Assembly (NCBI RefSeq): GCF_019192965.1
Contig: NZ_JAHTKU010000008.1
Location: forward strand, 124,001 to 188,000
Reading direction: 5' to 3'
Origin: Nocardioides daeguensis
GTDB taxonomy: Bacteria; Actinomycetota; Actinomycetes; Propionibacteriales; Nocardioidaceae
Length of the DNA: 64,000 nt
The notes below the pieces were generated by a model. It was not told the DNA's origin. It saw only the letters and a program-made list of their open reading frames with translations, and searched no databases. Every line of letters starts with the position of its first letter. Within the stretch, counting starts at the first letter, position 1. The translations under genes were made by a program, and so were the position numbers. This document shows positions 1-9,119 of the stretch, one piece after another.

Positions 1-57
1 CCAGCTGCAAGCCCAGTTTCATGGTCCGCATCATGACGGATCGACCAGATCCATTTC

Positions 58-93
58 TAGAACATGTTTCACTTTCTCCCGGAACATGTTTCA
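58..93. promoter_or_regulatory. Tandem KstR-type operators
   Basis: Two copies of the KstR consensus TnnAACnnGTTnnA lie side by side. TAGAACATGTTTCA (58-71) is a full match and CGGAACATGTTTCA (80-93) lacks only the first T. The core plus its flank AACATGTTTCACTTT is duplicated with a 22-bp period, about two helical turns. The second copy ends 9 nt before the ATG at 103, so a bound repressor would cover the start region. Regulation of the DUF35-ltp4-ltp3 operon by KstR is inferred from the motif. Confidence 0.8.
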
Positions 94-102
94 CTTTGGC
101 CC

Positions 103-1053
103 ATGAGTCGCACCCTCTCGGCACCGGTGACGGTGTCCTTCGACTACACCCGATCGGTCGGCCCGGTGATCGGCCGCTTCCTCACCGGACTCCGCGACGC
201 CCAGTTCGTCGGAGCCCGACTCAGCGACGGGCGCGTCGTCGTACCCCCGCCGGAGTACGACCCGGTCACCCACCGCGCCACGGCCGACTTCGTCGAGGTC
301 GCCGAGACCGGCACGGTCACCTCGTGGACCTGGGTCAGCGAGCCCGTCGCCGGCCAGCCCTTCGACCGGCCCTTCGCGTTCGCCCTGGTGACCCTCGACG
401 GCACCGACGCCCCGCTCCTGCACGCGGTCGACGTCGCGAGCCCCGACGAGATCAACACCGGGATGAGGGTGCGCGCCCGCTGGGCCGCCGAGCGCACCGG
501 CGCGATCACCGACGTCGTGTTCGTCCCCGACACCGGTACGGCGACCGCGCCGCCCCCGGCGGCCGGCGAGGGCGACGTCACCGGCATCGTCACGCCGGTC
601 AGCCTCGACTACACCTACGCCGCCTCCCCCGAGGAGTCCGCCTTCTTCCGCGGCCTGGCCGAGGGCCGGATCATCGCCCAGCGCTGCCCGAAGTGCCAGA
701 AGGTCTACGTCCCGCCGCGTCCGGCCTGCCCGGTCGACGGCGTCCCGACCGTCGAGGAGATCGAGCTGCCCGACACCGGCACCGTGACGACGTTCTGCAT
801 CGTCAACGTGCCGTTCCTCGGCCAGAAGATCACCCCGCCGTACGTGTCGGCGTACATCCTGCTCGACGGCGCCGACATCGCGCTGCAGCACCTGATCCTC
901 GACATCCCGGTCGAGGAGATCCGGATGGGGCTGCGGGTCAAGGCGGTCTGGAAGCCCCGCGAGGAGTGGGGCACCACGATCGAGAACATCAGCCACTTCG
1001 CGCCGACCGGTGAGCCGGACGCGGACTACGACACCTACAAGCACCACCTGTGA
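103..1053 (+). CDS. Tandem DUF35 (OB-fold/Zn-ribbon) protein, partner of Ltp aldolases
   Basis: Protein of 316 aa, resembling Mtb Rv3521. It has two DUF35-like halves. The N-terminal half (about residues 5-140) has the OB-fold pattern but no zinc cysteines (VVPPPEYDP at the ribbon position). The C-terminal half (about 165-300) has CPKC at 195-198 and a single later cysteine at 209 (PACPVD), so the usual fourth ligand is missing. DUF35 domains in sterol catabolism (ChsH2) bind and activate Ltp-type retro-aldolases, and this gene lies 15 nt before two ltp genes. Start chosen at MSRTL, just after the operators; ATG 64 would lie inside the first operator. Role as a subunit of a side-chain aldolase is inferred. 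Confidence 0.8.
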   Translation: MSRTLSAPVTVSFDYTRSVGPVIGRFLTGLRDAQFVGARLSDGRVVVPPPEYDPVTHRATADFVEVAETGTVTSWTWVSEPVAGQPFDRPFAFALVTLDGTDAPLLHAVDVASPDEINTGMRVRARWAAERTGAITDVVFVPDTGTATAPPPAAGEGDVTGIVTPVSLDYTYAASPEESAFFRGLAEGRIIAQRCPKCQKVYVPPRPACPVDGVPTVEEIELPDTGTVTTFCIVNVPFLGQKITPPYVSAYILLDGADIALQHLILDIPVEEIRMGLRVKAVWKPREEWGTTIENISHFAPTGEPDADYDTYKHHL

Positions 1054-1068
1054 GAAGGGACGAATCAG

Positions 1069-2124
1069 ATGCGTGACGTCGCCGTCGTCGGGTTCGCCCA
1101 GCGACAGATGCAGGACTACGACGGGTCGCCGACCTGTGCCGAGCTGCTCGTGCCGATCTTCGCCGAGTGCTACGAGCAGACCGGCTGGACCAAGAAGGAC
1201 ATCGGCTTCTGGTGCTCCGGCTCCTCGGACTACCTCGCCGGCCGCTCCTTCTCCTTCGTGAGTGCGATCGACGCGATCGGCGTGCTGCCGCCGGTCAACG
1301 AGTCGCACGTCGAGATGGACGCCGCCTGGGCTCTTTACGAGGCGTGGCTGAAGATCCAGACCGGCGAGGTCGACACCGCCCTGGTGTTCGGCTTCGGCAA
1401 GGCATCGGCCGGCGTGCTGCGCCGTACCCTCAGCCTCCAGCTCGACCCCTACACCCTGACCCCGCTGTGGCCCGACACCGTGTCGATCGCCGCCCTGCAG
1501 GCCCGGCTCGGCATCGACGCCGGCGCCTGGGACGAGGCCGCCATGGCCGAGGTCGTCAACCGCTCCCTGACCGACGCCGAGAAGAACGAGTACGCCGTGC
1601 GCGCCGGCGGGTCCTCCGTCGAGGACCTGCTCGCCCGGCCGATGTTCGCCGACCCGCTGCGCAAGCACGACGCCTCGCCCGTCACCGACGGCGCGGCCGC
1701 GATCGTCCTCGCCGCCGGCGACAAGGCCCGCGAGGTCCGCGAGCGCCCGGCCTGGATCACCGGCCTGTCGCACTTCACCGACGGCCTGCACCTCGGCACC
1801 CGCGACCTGACCCGCTCAGAGTCCGCGACCCGGGCCGCGTCCGCCGTCGGCGGCCTCGACGGCGTCCAGATCGCCGAGCTGCACGCGCCGTTCAGCCACC
1901 AGGAGCTGATCCTGCGCCGCGACCTGGGCCTCGCCGACGACGTACGGGTCAACCCGTCGGGCGGCGCCCTCGCCGGCAACCCGATGTTCACCGGTGGCGC
2001 GATCCGGATCGGCGAGGCCGCTCGCCGGATCTGGGACGGCACCGCAGACAAGGTCCTCGGCCACGCCACCAGCGGACCGGCCCTCCAGCAGAACCTCGTG
2101 TGCGTCATGGAAGGAACGAACTGA
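1069..2124 (+). CDS. ltp4: Ltp4-like thiolase-fold lipid-transfer/aldolase protein
   Basis: Thiolase-superfamily protein of 351 aa (Mtb Ltp4/Rv3522 is about the same length). At the position of the thiolase nucleophile the sequence reads ESHVEMDAAW (79-88) with no cysteine, and the C-terminal GHP histidine motif is replaced by AGNP. It should therefore not be a Claisen thiolase. In the family, Ltp2/3/4 act with DUF35 proteins as retro-aldolases in sterol side-chain removal; Ltp3 and Ltp4 were reported as needed for C24-branched side chains in Rhodococcus. Good ribosome site (gaaggga). Its stop overlaps the next ATG by one base, so translation is coupled. Confidence 0.82.
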   Translation: MRDVAVVGFAQRQMQDYDGSPTCAELLVPIFAECYEQTGWTKKDIGFWCSGSSDYLAGRSFSFVSAIDAIGVLPPVNESHVEMDAAWALYEAWLKIQTGEVDTALVFGFGKASAGVLRRTLSLQLDPYTLTPLWPDTVSIAALQARLGIDAGAWDEAAMAEVVNRSLTDAEKNEYAVRAGGSSVEDLLARPMFADPLRKHDASPVTDGAAAIVLAAGDKAREVRERPAWITGLSHFTDGLHLGTRDLTRSESATRAASAVGGLDGVQIAELHAPFSHQELILRRDLGLADDVRVNPSGGALAGNPMFTGGAIRIGEAARRIWDGTADKVLGHATSGPALQQNLVCVMEGTN

Positions 2125-3287
2125 TGGGCAAGACCCCAGCAGCCGTGATCGGCGTGGGCCAGACCCACCACCGCGCCAAGCGCGAGGACGTCTCCATGGC
2201 GGGCCTGTGCCGCGAGGCGATGGACCGCGCCCTCGAGGACGCCGGCATGACCCTCGACGAGATCGACACGATCGTCGTCGGCAAGGCGCCCGACCTGTTC
2301 GAGGGCGTGATGATGCCCGAGCTGTACCTCGCGGAAGCGCTCGGCGCGGCCGGCAAGCCGTTGCTGCGGGTGCACACCGCCGGCTCGGTCGGCGGCTCGA
2401 CCGCCATCGTCGCGGCCTCGCTCGTCCAGTCGGGCGTGCACAAGAAGGTCCTCACGGTCGCGTTCGAGAAGCAGTCGGAGTCCAACGCGATGTGGGCCCT
2501 GTCGGTGCCCGTGCCGTTCGTGATGCCGGTCCACGCCGGCGCCGGCGGCTACTTCGCCCCGCACGTGCGCTCCTACATCCGCCGCTCCGGCGCGCCCACC
2601 CACATCGGCGCGATCGTGGCCGCCAAGGACCGCACCAACGCGCTGAAGAACCCCTACGCACACCTGCACAACGAGGGCACCACCGTCGAGTCGGTGCTCG
2701 CCTCGCAGATGCTGTGGGACCCGATCCGCTACGACGAGACCTGCCCCTCCTCCGACGGCGCCTGCGCGCTGGTCATCGCCGCCGAGGACGTCGCGGCGGC
2801 CTCGCCCAACCCGGCGTGGATCCACGGCACCGTGATGCGCTCCGAGCCGACCACGGCCGCCGAGCGCGACCAGGTCAACCCCCAGGCCGGCCGCGACGCC
2901 GCGGCCGCGCTGTGGAAGCAGGCCGGCATCACCTCGCCCATCGACGAGATCGACGCGGCCGAGATCTACGTGCCGTTCTCCTGGTTCGAGCCGATGTGGC
3001 TGGAGAACCTCGGCTTCGCGGCCGAGGGCGAGGGCTGGAAGCTGACCGAGGCCGGCGAGACCGCGATGACCGGCCGGATCCCGGTCAACTGCTCCGGCGG
3101 CGTGCTCTCCTCCAACCCGATCGGCGCCTCGGGCATGCTCCGCTTCGGCGAGGCCGCCCTACAGGTCCGCGGCGCGGCCGGCGAGCACCAGGTCGACGGC
3201 GCCCGCAAGGCCCTCGGCCACGCGTACGGCGGCGGCTCGCAGTTCTTCGCCATGTGGGTCGTCGGCGCCGACAAGCCGACCAACTGA
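2124..3287 (+). CDS. ltp3: Ltp3-like thiolase-fold lipid-transfer/aldolase protein
   Basis: Protein of 387 aa in the SCP-x thiolase family, matching Mtb Ltp3/Rv3523 in size and gene order (Rv3521-3522-3523). The nucleophile region reads RVHTAGSVGGS (83-93), where a thiolase would have Cys, and the C-terminal loop reads NCSGGVLSSNP instead of a GHP motif. It probably pairs with Ltp4 and the DUF35 protein as an aldolase. ATG overlaps the ltp4 stop (TGATG). It is the last gene of the KstR-type operon; an unrelated membrane-protein gene starts 34 nt downstream. Confidence 0.82.
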   Translation: MGKTPAAVIGVGQTHHRAKREDVSMAGLCREAMDRALEDAGMTLDEIDTIVVGKAPDLFEGVMMPELYLAEALGAAGKPLLRVHTAGSVGGSTAIVAASLVQSGVHKKVLTVAFEKQSESNAMWALSVPVPFVMPVHAGAGGYFAPHVRSYIRRSGAPTHIGAIVAAKDRTNALKNPYAHLHNEGTTVESVLASQMLWDPIRYDETCPSSDGACALVIAAEDVAAASPNPAWIHGTVMRSEPTTAAERDQVNPQAGRDAAAALWKQAGITSPIDEIDAAEIYVPFSWFEPMWLENLGFAAEGEGWKLTEAGETAMTGRIPVNCSGGVLSSNPIGASGMLRFGEAALQVRGAAGEHQVDGARKALGHAYGGGSQFFAMWVVGADKPTN

Positions 3288-3321
3288 CGGGCACGGAGGC
3301 GGGCACGGATAGGTTCACCCG

Positions 3322-4083
3322 GTGAGCCACGCGCCGTACCCGCCTCCCCCGCCGTCGCCCGGACCGGGCTTCGGGCCGCCCGCCGCCCGGCGGCCCGCCA
3401 ACGGCGTCGCGGTCGCCGCGCTCGTGGTCGGCATCATCGCGCTGGTCACCTCGCCCATCCCGCTGGTCAACTTCGTCGGACTGCTCCTGGCGCTCGTCGG
3501 GGTCTGCCTCGGCGTCGTCGGGCTCGTCCGCGGCCGCCGCACCGGCCGTCGTACCGCCCTGGCCGGTTGGGGCCTCGGGCTGTCCGTGGTCGCGGCCGGC
3601 GTGGCCGTCGTGGTCGGCTTCCTGACGCTGCGCTACCTCGGCGACTGGCTCGACACCGTCGATCCGCCGGAGCCGAGCGCCCAGGTCGGCGAGTGGTTCA
3701 CGACCGACGACGGCGACCTGCGGATCAAGGTCACGACGCTGGAGTGCCATGCCTACGACCCCGAGTACGCGACCGGACCCAGCGACGTCGAGTGCACCTT
3801 CGCGTTCGTCGCCCAGAACCGGAGCGAGCGCGCGATCAGCCTCAACGACGTCACCGTCAAGTCGGTCATCGACGGCGCGTGGGACAGCGCCGACGTGAGC
3901 GACCCGGCGCTCGGCGACGAGTACCAGTCCAGCGTGGTGCTCGAGGCCGGCGAGGAGAAGTCGCTGGCCGGCGACATCACGCCCCGCACCGGTCACCTCG
4001 ACGGCATCGTGTTCGACGCGGACGACGCGTCCAGCCACAGCGCGATCGTCGTGGATGCCGGGGAGGCCTCCTCCGGTCAGTAG
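3322..4083 (+). CDS. DUF4190-type membrane protein with extracellular domain
   Basis: Protein of 253 aa. A proline-rich cytoplasmic tail (residues 5-25) is followed by three hydrophobic segments (about 28-45, 48-69, 80-102) carrying the DUF4190 pattern. An exported beta-rich domain (about 115-253) resembles the DUF4352/telokin-like domains of actinobacterial surface proteins and contains two cysteines that could pair. GTG start; no clear Shine-Dalgarno site. Function unknown. No link to the steroid genes is visible apart from position. Confidence 0.7.
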   Translation: MSHAPYPPPPPSPGPGFGPPAARRPANGVAVAALVVGIIALVTSPIPLVNFVGLLLALVGVCLGVVGLVRGRRTGRRTALAGWGLGLSVVAAGVAVVVGFLTLRYLGDWLDTVDPPEPSAQVGEWFTTDDGDLRIKVTTLECHAYDPEYATGPSDVECTFAFVAQNRSERAISLNDVTVKSVIDGAWDSADVSDPALGDEYQSSVVLEAGEEKSLAGDITPRTGHLDGIVFDADDASSHSAIVVDAGEASSGQ

Positions 4084-4093
4084 GCTCGACCCC

Positions 4094-4861
4094 GTGATCG
4101 AGCTGCGCACCCCCACCCAGATCGAGCAGATGCGTCCGGCCGGGCGCTTCGTCGCCTCGGTGCTCCAGGCCCTCTCCGAGAAGGCCGCGGTCGGCGTCAA
4201 CCTGCTCGAGCTCGACGAGCTGGCGCACAAGATGATCAAGGACGCCGGCGCGGAGTCGTGCTACATCGACTACCACCCGTCCTTCGGCGCCAGCCCGTTC
4301 GGCAAGGTGCTGTGCACCTCGGTCAACGACGCGGTGCTGCACGGCCTGCCCCACGACTACACGCTGCAGGACGGCGACCTGCTGTCGGTCGACTTCGCAG
4401 CCTCCGTCGACGGCTGGGTGTCGGACTCGGCACTGTCCGTCGTGGTCGGCAACGCCCGCGAGGAGGACCTCCGGCTGATCGAGGTCACCCAGGAGGCGCT
4501 CGACGCCGGCATCGCCGCCGCCCGGGCCGGCAACCGGCTCGGCGACATCTCCTTCGCCATCGGCAGCGTGGCCCACGAGGCCGGGCTCAAGGTCAACCTC
4601 CAGTTCGGTGGCCACGGCGTCGGCCGGACCATGCACGGCGAGCCGCACGTCGCCAACGACGGACGCCCCGGCCGCGGCATCAAGCTCCGCCCAGGCCTGG
4701 TCATCGCGATCGAGCCGTGGTTCCTGCACACCACCGACGAGATCGTGTTCGACCCCGACGGCTGGACCATCCGCAGCGCCGACGGCTCGCGGGGTGCGCA
4801 CGTGGAGCACACCGTCGCCATCACCTCGGGCGACCCGCTGGTGCTCACCGCCCGCGACTGA
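4094..4861 (+). CDS. map: Type I methionine aminopeptidase
   Basis: Removes the initiator methionine from nascent proteins. A GTG start at 4094 gives 255 aa, the size of the compact bacterial type I enzyme; the longer upstream reading (from 4055) would overlap the preceding gene. Metal ligands are recognisable: two Asp in SVDFAASVDGWVSDSA, His in GHGVGRTMHGEP, Glu in IAIEPW, and Glu in VEHTV. Starts 10 nt after the preceding gene. High confidence in function; the start is less certain. Confidence 0.9.
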   Translation: MIELRTPTQIEQMRPAGRFVASVLQALSEKAAVGVNLLELDELAHKMIKDAGAESCYIDYHPSFGASPFGKVLCTSVNDAVLHGLPHDYTLQDGDLLSVDFAASVDGWVSDSALSVVVGNAREEDLRLIEVTQEALDAGIAAARAGNRLGDISFAIGSVAHEAGLKVNLQFGGHGVGRTMHGEPHVANDGRPGRGIKLRPGLVIAIEPWFLHTTDEIVFDPDGWTIRSADGSRGAHVEHTVAITSGDPLVLTARD

Positions 4862-4871
4862 TCCCCGGCCG

Positions 4872-4894
4872 GTCCGGGTACCACCTGCCCGGAC
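4872..4894 (+). terminator. Short hairpin after map
   Basis: GTCCGGG (4872-4878) pairs with CCCGGAC (4888-4894) across a 9-nt loop, directly after the map stop codon. There is no U-tract, as is usual in high-GC actinobacteria. It may be a weak terminator or RNA 3' end. Confidence 0.35.
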
Positions 4895-4916
4895 GGACCG
4901 ATCGGGGGTGAGCGGC

Positions 4917-6014
4917 ATGGACCGACGCCCCCTGGGCGTCGAGGAGGAGCTCCTCCTCGTCGATCCCCGGACCCGAGCGACGGTCCCCCGGGCCCAGCAG
5001 GTGCTCCAGTACGCCGCTGACCACGACGCCGAGCCCGCCGACGAGCTGGACCACGAGCTGTTCGCCCACCAGCTGGAGACGCGGACGCCGCCGGTCCTCG
5101 ACGCCACGGACCTCCACCGGCATCTGGTCCGGCTGCGTCGCCGCGCCGCCGACGCGGCCGAGGCCGTCGGGACGCGCACGGCGGCGACCGGCGCCGTGCT
5201 GCTGCCGGGTGGTCCGCCCCGCACCACGCGGGACGACCGGTACCTGACGATGGTCGCGACCTTCGGGGAGGTCGCGCGGCCGGGCGGGACGTGTGGCCAG
5301 CACGTGCACGTCCAGGTCGACTCGGACGAGGAGGGCGTGCGCGCCATCGACGCCGTCACGCCGTGGCTGCCCGTACTGCTGGCGATCAGCGCGAACTCGC
5401 CCTTCTACCACCGTCGCGACACGCGCTACGCGTCCTGGCGCTCGCAGGCGTGGGCGCAGTGGCCGAGCTCGTCGGCGACCGAGCCGTTCGGCTCCGCGGC
5501 GGCGTACCACGCCCTGAGCCGGGCCCTCATCGCGTCGGGGGCGGCGATGGACCACGGGATGCTGTACTTCGACGCGCGCCTGTCGGTCCACCAGCCGACG
5601 GTGGAGGTGCGGATCGGCGACGTGTGCACCGACCCGGCCGACGCCACCCTGGTCGCGGTCCTCACCCGAGCGCTGGTCTGCCAGGAGCTCGACGGCGGCG
5701 GCCTCCCGGGTGGCCGCTGGCGTGCTGAGCTGCTCAAGGCCGCGCGGTGGCGCGCGGCCCGCTACGGCCTGACCGACCGCCTCCTCGACCCGGTGACCGC
5801 AGAGCTGACGCCGGCGCGCGACGTCCTGCACCTGCTCGTCGCGAGCGTGCGCGAGCAGCTGGAGGCCTACGACGACGCCGCCCTGGTCGAGGCGAGCGTG
5901 CCCCGGGTGCTGGCCGAGGGCGGGGCGACGCGGCAGCGGGCGGCCTACGAGCGCAGCGGCGGCAGCATCGCGGCCGTGGTCGACGATCTGGTCAGGCGCA
6001 CGAACGCGGGCTGA
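4917..6014 (+). CDS. Carboxylate-amine ligase, YbdK/GCS2 family
   Basis: Protein of 365 aa with the N-terminal GVEEELLLVDP motif of the GCS2 glutamate-cysteine ligase family, followed by GGTCGQHVHVQV (metal/ATP site region) and QPTVEVRIGDVC near the C-terminal third. YbdK-type enzymes join an amine to a carboxylate with ATP. Activity with glutamate and cysteine is weak in E. coli YbdK, so the real substrate here is unknown. ATG follows an aucggggg-type purine run. Single-gene unit, with a convergent small gene downstream. Confidence 0.85.
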   Translation: MDRRPLGVEEELLLVDPRTRATVPRAQQVLQYAADHDAEPADELDHELFAHQLETRTPPVLDATDLHRHLVRLRRRAADAAEAVGTRTAATGAVLLPGGPPRTTRDDRYLTMVATFGEVARPGGTCGQHVHVQVDSDEEGVRAIDAVTPWLPVLLAISANSPFYHRRDTRYASWRSQAWAQWPSSSATEPFGSAAAYHALSRALIASGAAMDHGMLYFDARLSVHQPTVEVRIGDVCTDPADATLVAVLTRALVCQELDGGGLPGGRWRAELLKAARWRAARYGLTDRLLDPVTAELTPARDVLHLLVASVREQLEAYDDAALVEASVPRVLAEGGATRQRAAYERSGGSIAAVVDDLVRRTNAG

Positions 6015-6029
6015 CCGGGCCGGCGAGGA

Positions 6030-6182
6030 TCAGTGGCTGATGCCCCAGACGAAGCCGAAGATGCCGGCGGCGACGCCCAGGCCGACGATCAGCCAGAGCG
6101 AGATCCAGGCGAGGGAGTGCATCCCGTGCTGGTAGTGGTTCTCGGAGAACCCGGGGAACTGATCGGCGTTGACGTCGCTCAT
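6030..6182 (-). CDS. Small single-pass membrane protein (50 aa)
   Basis: Starts at ATG 6182 with a strong AGGAGG ribosome site just upstream, which separates it from a longer unsupported frame. The 50-residue product has a polar N-terminus (MSDVNADQFPGFSENHYQHG), then one membrane helix (about residues 22-46, rich in I/L/V/G) and ends FVWGISH. No family recognised. It lies between two convergent transcription units and is probably transcribed alone. Confidence 0.65.
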   Translation of the reverse strand: MSDVNADQFPGFSENHYQHGMHSLAWISLWLIVGLGVAAGIFGFVWGISH

Positions 6183-6249
6183 CGCAACCTCCTGCGTGTC
6201 TGCCTGCTCTTCATCTCGAACGCTACTGCATCCGAGGCCTGCCCGAGGG

Positions 6250-6288
6250 CCACCGGGAACCACCGGGAACCACCGGGAACCACCGGGA
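6250..6288. repeat. 10-bp tandem repeat
   Basis: The unit CACCGGGAAC is repeated three times exactly, with a fourth partial copy (CACCGGGA), between the small membrane gene and the cyp125 terminator. It is non-coding here. Probably a slippage-prone microsatellite-like run. Confidence 0.8.
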
Positions 6289-6290
6289 GC

Positions 6291-6327
6291 ACGACGGCCC
6301 GGTCCCCCACGGGAACCGGGCCGTCGT
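6291..6327 (-). terminator. Terminator hairpin after cyp125
   Basis: ACGACGGCCCGGT (6291-6303) pairs perfectly with ACCGGGCCGTCGT (6315-6327) around a short loop, 15 nt beyond the cyp125 stop on the minus strand. A 13-bp GC-rich stem without a U-run is typical of actinobacterial terminators. Confidence 0.7.
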
Positions 6328-6342
6328 ACGACGCGCGGCGGG

Positions 6343-7578
6343 TCAGACGTAGTTGACCTGCATCTCCTTGATGGCGTTGAGCCAGCCCGAGCGCAGGCGG
6401 CGCGGCTCACCGGCGAGGCTGATGTCGGGAGCCAGGTCGGCGATCGCGTTGAAGATCAGGTTGATCTGCAGGCGGGCCAGGTTGGCGCCGAGGCAGTAGT
6501 GCGCGCCGTGGCCGCCGAAGGCGACGTGCGGGTTGTTCTCGCGCAGGATGTCGAACTTGAACGGGTCCTCGAAGACGGCCTCATCGAAGTTGGCCGAGGC
6601 ATAGAAGAGGCCGACCCGGTCGCCCTTCTTGATCGCCTGACCGGCGAGCTCGGTGTCCTGCTTGGCGGTGCGCTGGAACACGGTGACCGGGGTCGCCCAG
6701 CGCACGATCTCGTCGATCGCGGTCTCCGGACGGTCCTTCTTCCACAGCTCCCACTGGTCGGGGTGCTCGAAGAAGGCGTGCATGCCGTGGGTGGTGGCGT
6801 TGCGGGTGGTCTCGTTGCCCGCGACGGTCAGCAGGATGACGAAGAAGCCGAACTCGTCGTTGGTCAGCGCGCCGTGGTCGTCGTCGGAGCCGACGCTGAT
6901 CAGCTTGGTCACGATGTCGTCCTGCGGGTTCGCCCGGCGCTCGTTGGCGAGCTGGTCGAAGTAGCCGAGGATCTCCATGGAGGCGATCGCCGGGTCGGCG
7001 CCGATCTCCGGGTCGTCGTACCCCATCATCTGGTTGGACCACTCGAAGAGCTTCTTGCGGTCCTCCTGCGGCACGCCGAGGAAGTCGGCGATGGCCTGCA
7101 GCGGCAGCTCGGCCGCGATCTCCTCGACGAAGTCACCGCTGCCCTTGGCGACGGCCTGCTCGACGATCTCGTAGGCGCGGTCCTTGAGCGCGTCCTTGAG
7201 GGAGGCGATCACGCGCGGGGTGAAGCCGCGCGAGACGATGCCGCGCATCTTGGTGTGGCTCGGCGGGTCGTGGTGGATCAGCATCGCGCGCTGGACCTCG
7301 ACCTGGTCGCGGGTCATGTCGGGCGCGAACCGGATGATGACGCCGTTCTCGGCGGTGGACCAGTTCTCGTTGTCCTTGGAGACCTGGCGCACCTCCTCGT
7401 GGCGGGTGCACGCCCAGTAGCCGGTGTCGAGGAAGCCGGCACGCGCCTCGGGGATCTGCTCGACCCAGTGGATCGGCTCGTTGGCGCGCAGGGCGCGGAA
7501 CTGTTCGTGCGGCAGGGCCACTTCGTTGATGTCGGGATCGGTGGGATCCCATCCCGCCGGAATGAGGAGCTCGGTCAC
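6343..7578 (-). CDS. cyp125: Steroid C26/C27 monooxygenase, cytochrome P450 CYP125
   Basis: P450 of 411 aa. It contains the I-helix motif AGNETT (253-258), ExxR in EIVR (290-293) and the haem loop FGGHGAHYCLGANLAR with axial Cys362. Sequence and place match CYP125, which oxidises the terminal side-chain carbon of cholesterol/cholestenone to start side-chain beta-oxidation. Starts at GTG 7578, preceded by aaggttcaggg. Divergent from fadA5 with two KstR-type operators between, the same pairing as Mtb cyp125-fadA5. Confidence in the subfamily is high but rests on recall of the family, not a search. Confidence 0.92.
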   Translation of the reverse strand: MTELLIPAGWDPTDPDINEVALPHEQFRALRANEPIHWVEQIPEARAGFLDTGYWACTRHEEVRQVSKDNENWSTAENGVIIRFAPDMTRDQVEVQRAMLIHHDPPSHTKMRGIVSRGFTPRVIASLKDALKDRAYEIVEQAVAKGSGDFVEEIAAELPLQAIADFLGVPQEDRKKLFEWSNQMMGYDDPEIGADPAIASMEILGYFDQLANERRANPQDDIVTKLISVGSDDDHGALTNDEFGFFVILLTVAGNETTRNATTHGMHAFFEHPDQWELWKKDRPETAIDEIVRWATPVTVFQRTAKQDTELAGQAIKKGDRVGLFYASANFDEAVFEDPFKFDILRENNPHVAFGGHGAHYCLGANLARLQINLIFNAIADLAPDISLAGEPRRLRSGWLNAIKEMQVNYV

Positions 7579-7613
7579 GCCCTGAACCTTTCACTGCTGG
7601 ACAGCCATGGGGG

Positions 7614-7627
7614 TGGAACACGTTCTA
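7614..7627. promoter_or_regulatory. KstR-type operator (cyp125 side)
   Basis: TGGAACACGTTCTA matches TnnAACnnGTTnnA completely and lies 36 nt upstream of the cyp125 GTG start. Confidence 0.8.
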
Positions 7628-7628
7628 A

Positions 7629-8909
<1,281 letters not shown>

Positions 8910-8937
8910 CGCGGTCGGATTCCGATTTGGCCGGGTC

Positions 8938-9015
8938 GGGAGTTTCACCGGCCGGCCGGTGAAACTGGTGCTGGGACGAGGAACCTTCCTCGTCCCAGCA
9001 CCAGTTTTGTCGTCC
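8938..9015. repeat. Left terminal inverted repeat (78 bp): palindrome plus hairpin
   Basis: Contains a perfect 26-nt palindrome (8941-8966; half AGTTTCACCGGCC). This overlaps a perfect 21-bp hairpin (8962-8982 with 8987-9007, loop ACCT), followed by TTGTCGTCC. The reverse complement of 10089-10166 matches it with five differences. Confidence 0.95.
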
Positions 9016-9119
9016 CAGCAGGAGCTTCATCCACACCGGGCCTGCCGTCGTACCCAGCTATCCACAGGCCGAGGGCTCGCCCAAGGCGCCGCGCGACACG
9101 AAGCGGCAGGCTGGCGCGC

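Noticed and set aside
64..102. Upstream in-frame ATG (64) as the start of the DUF35 gene
   Set aside because: It lies inside the first KstR-type operator and would make both operators part of the coding sequence; ATG 103 matches the family start.
6250..6288. Short direct repeats considered as a CRISPR array
   Set aside because: The 10-bp units are contiguous with no spacers and no cas genes are present.
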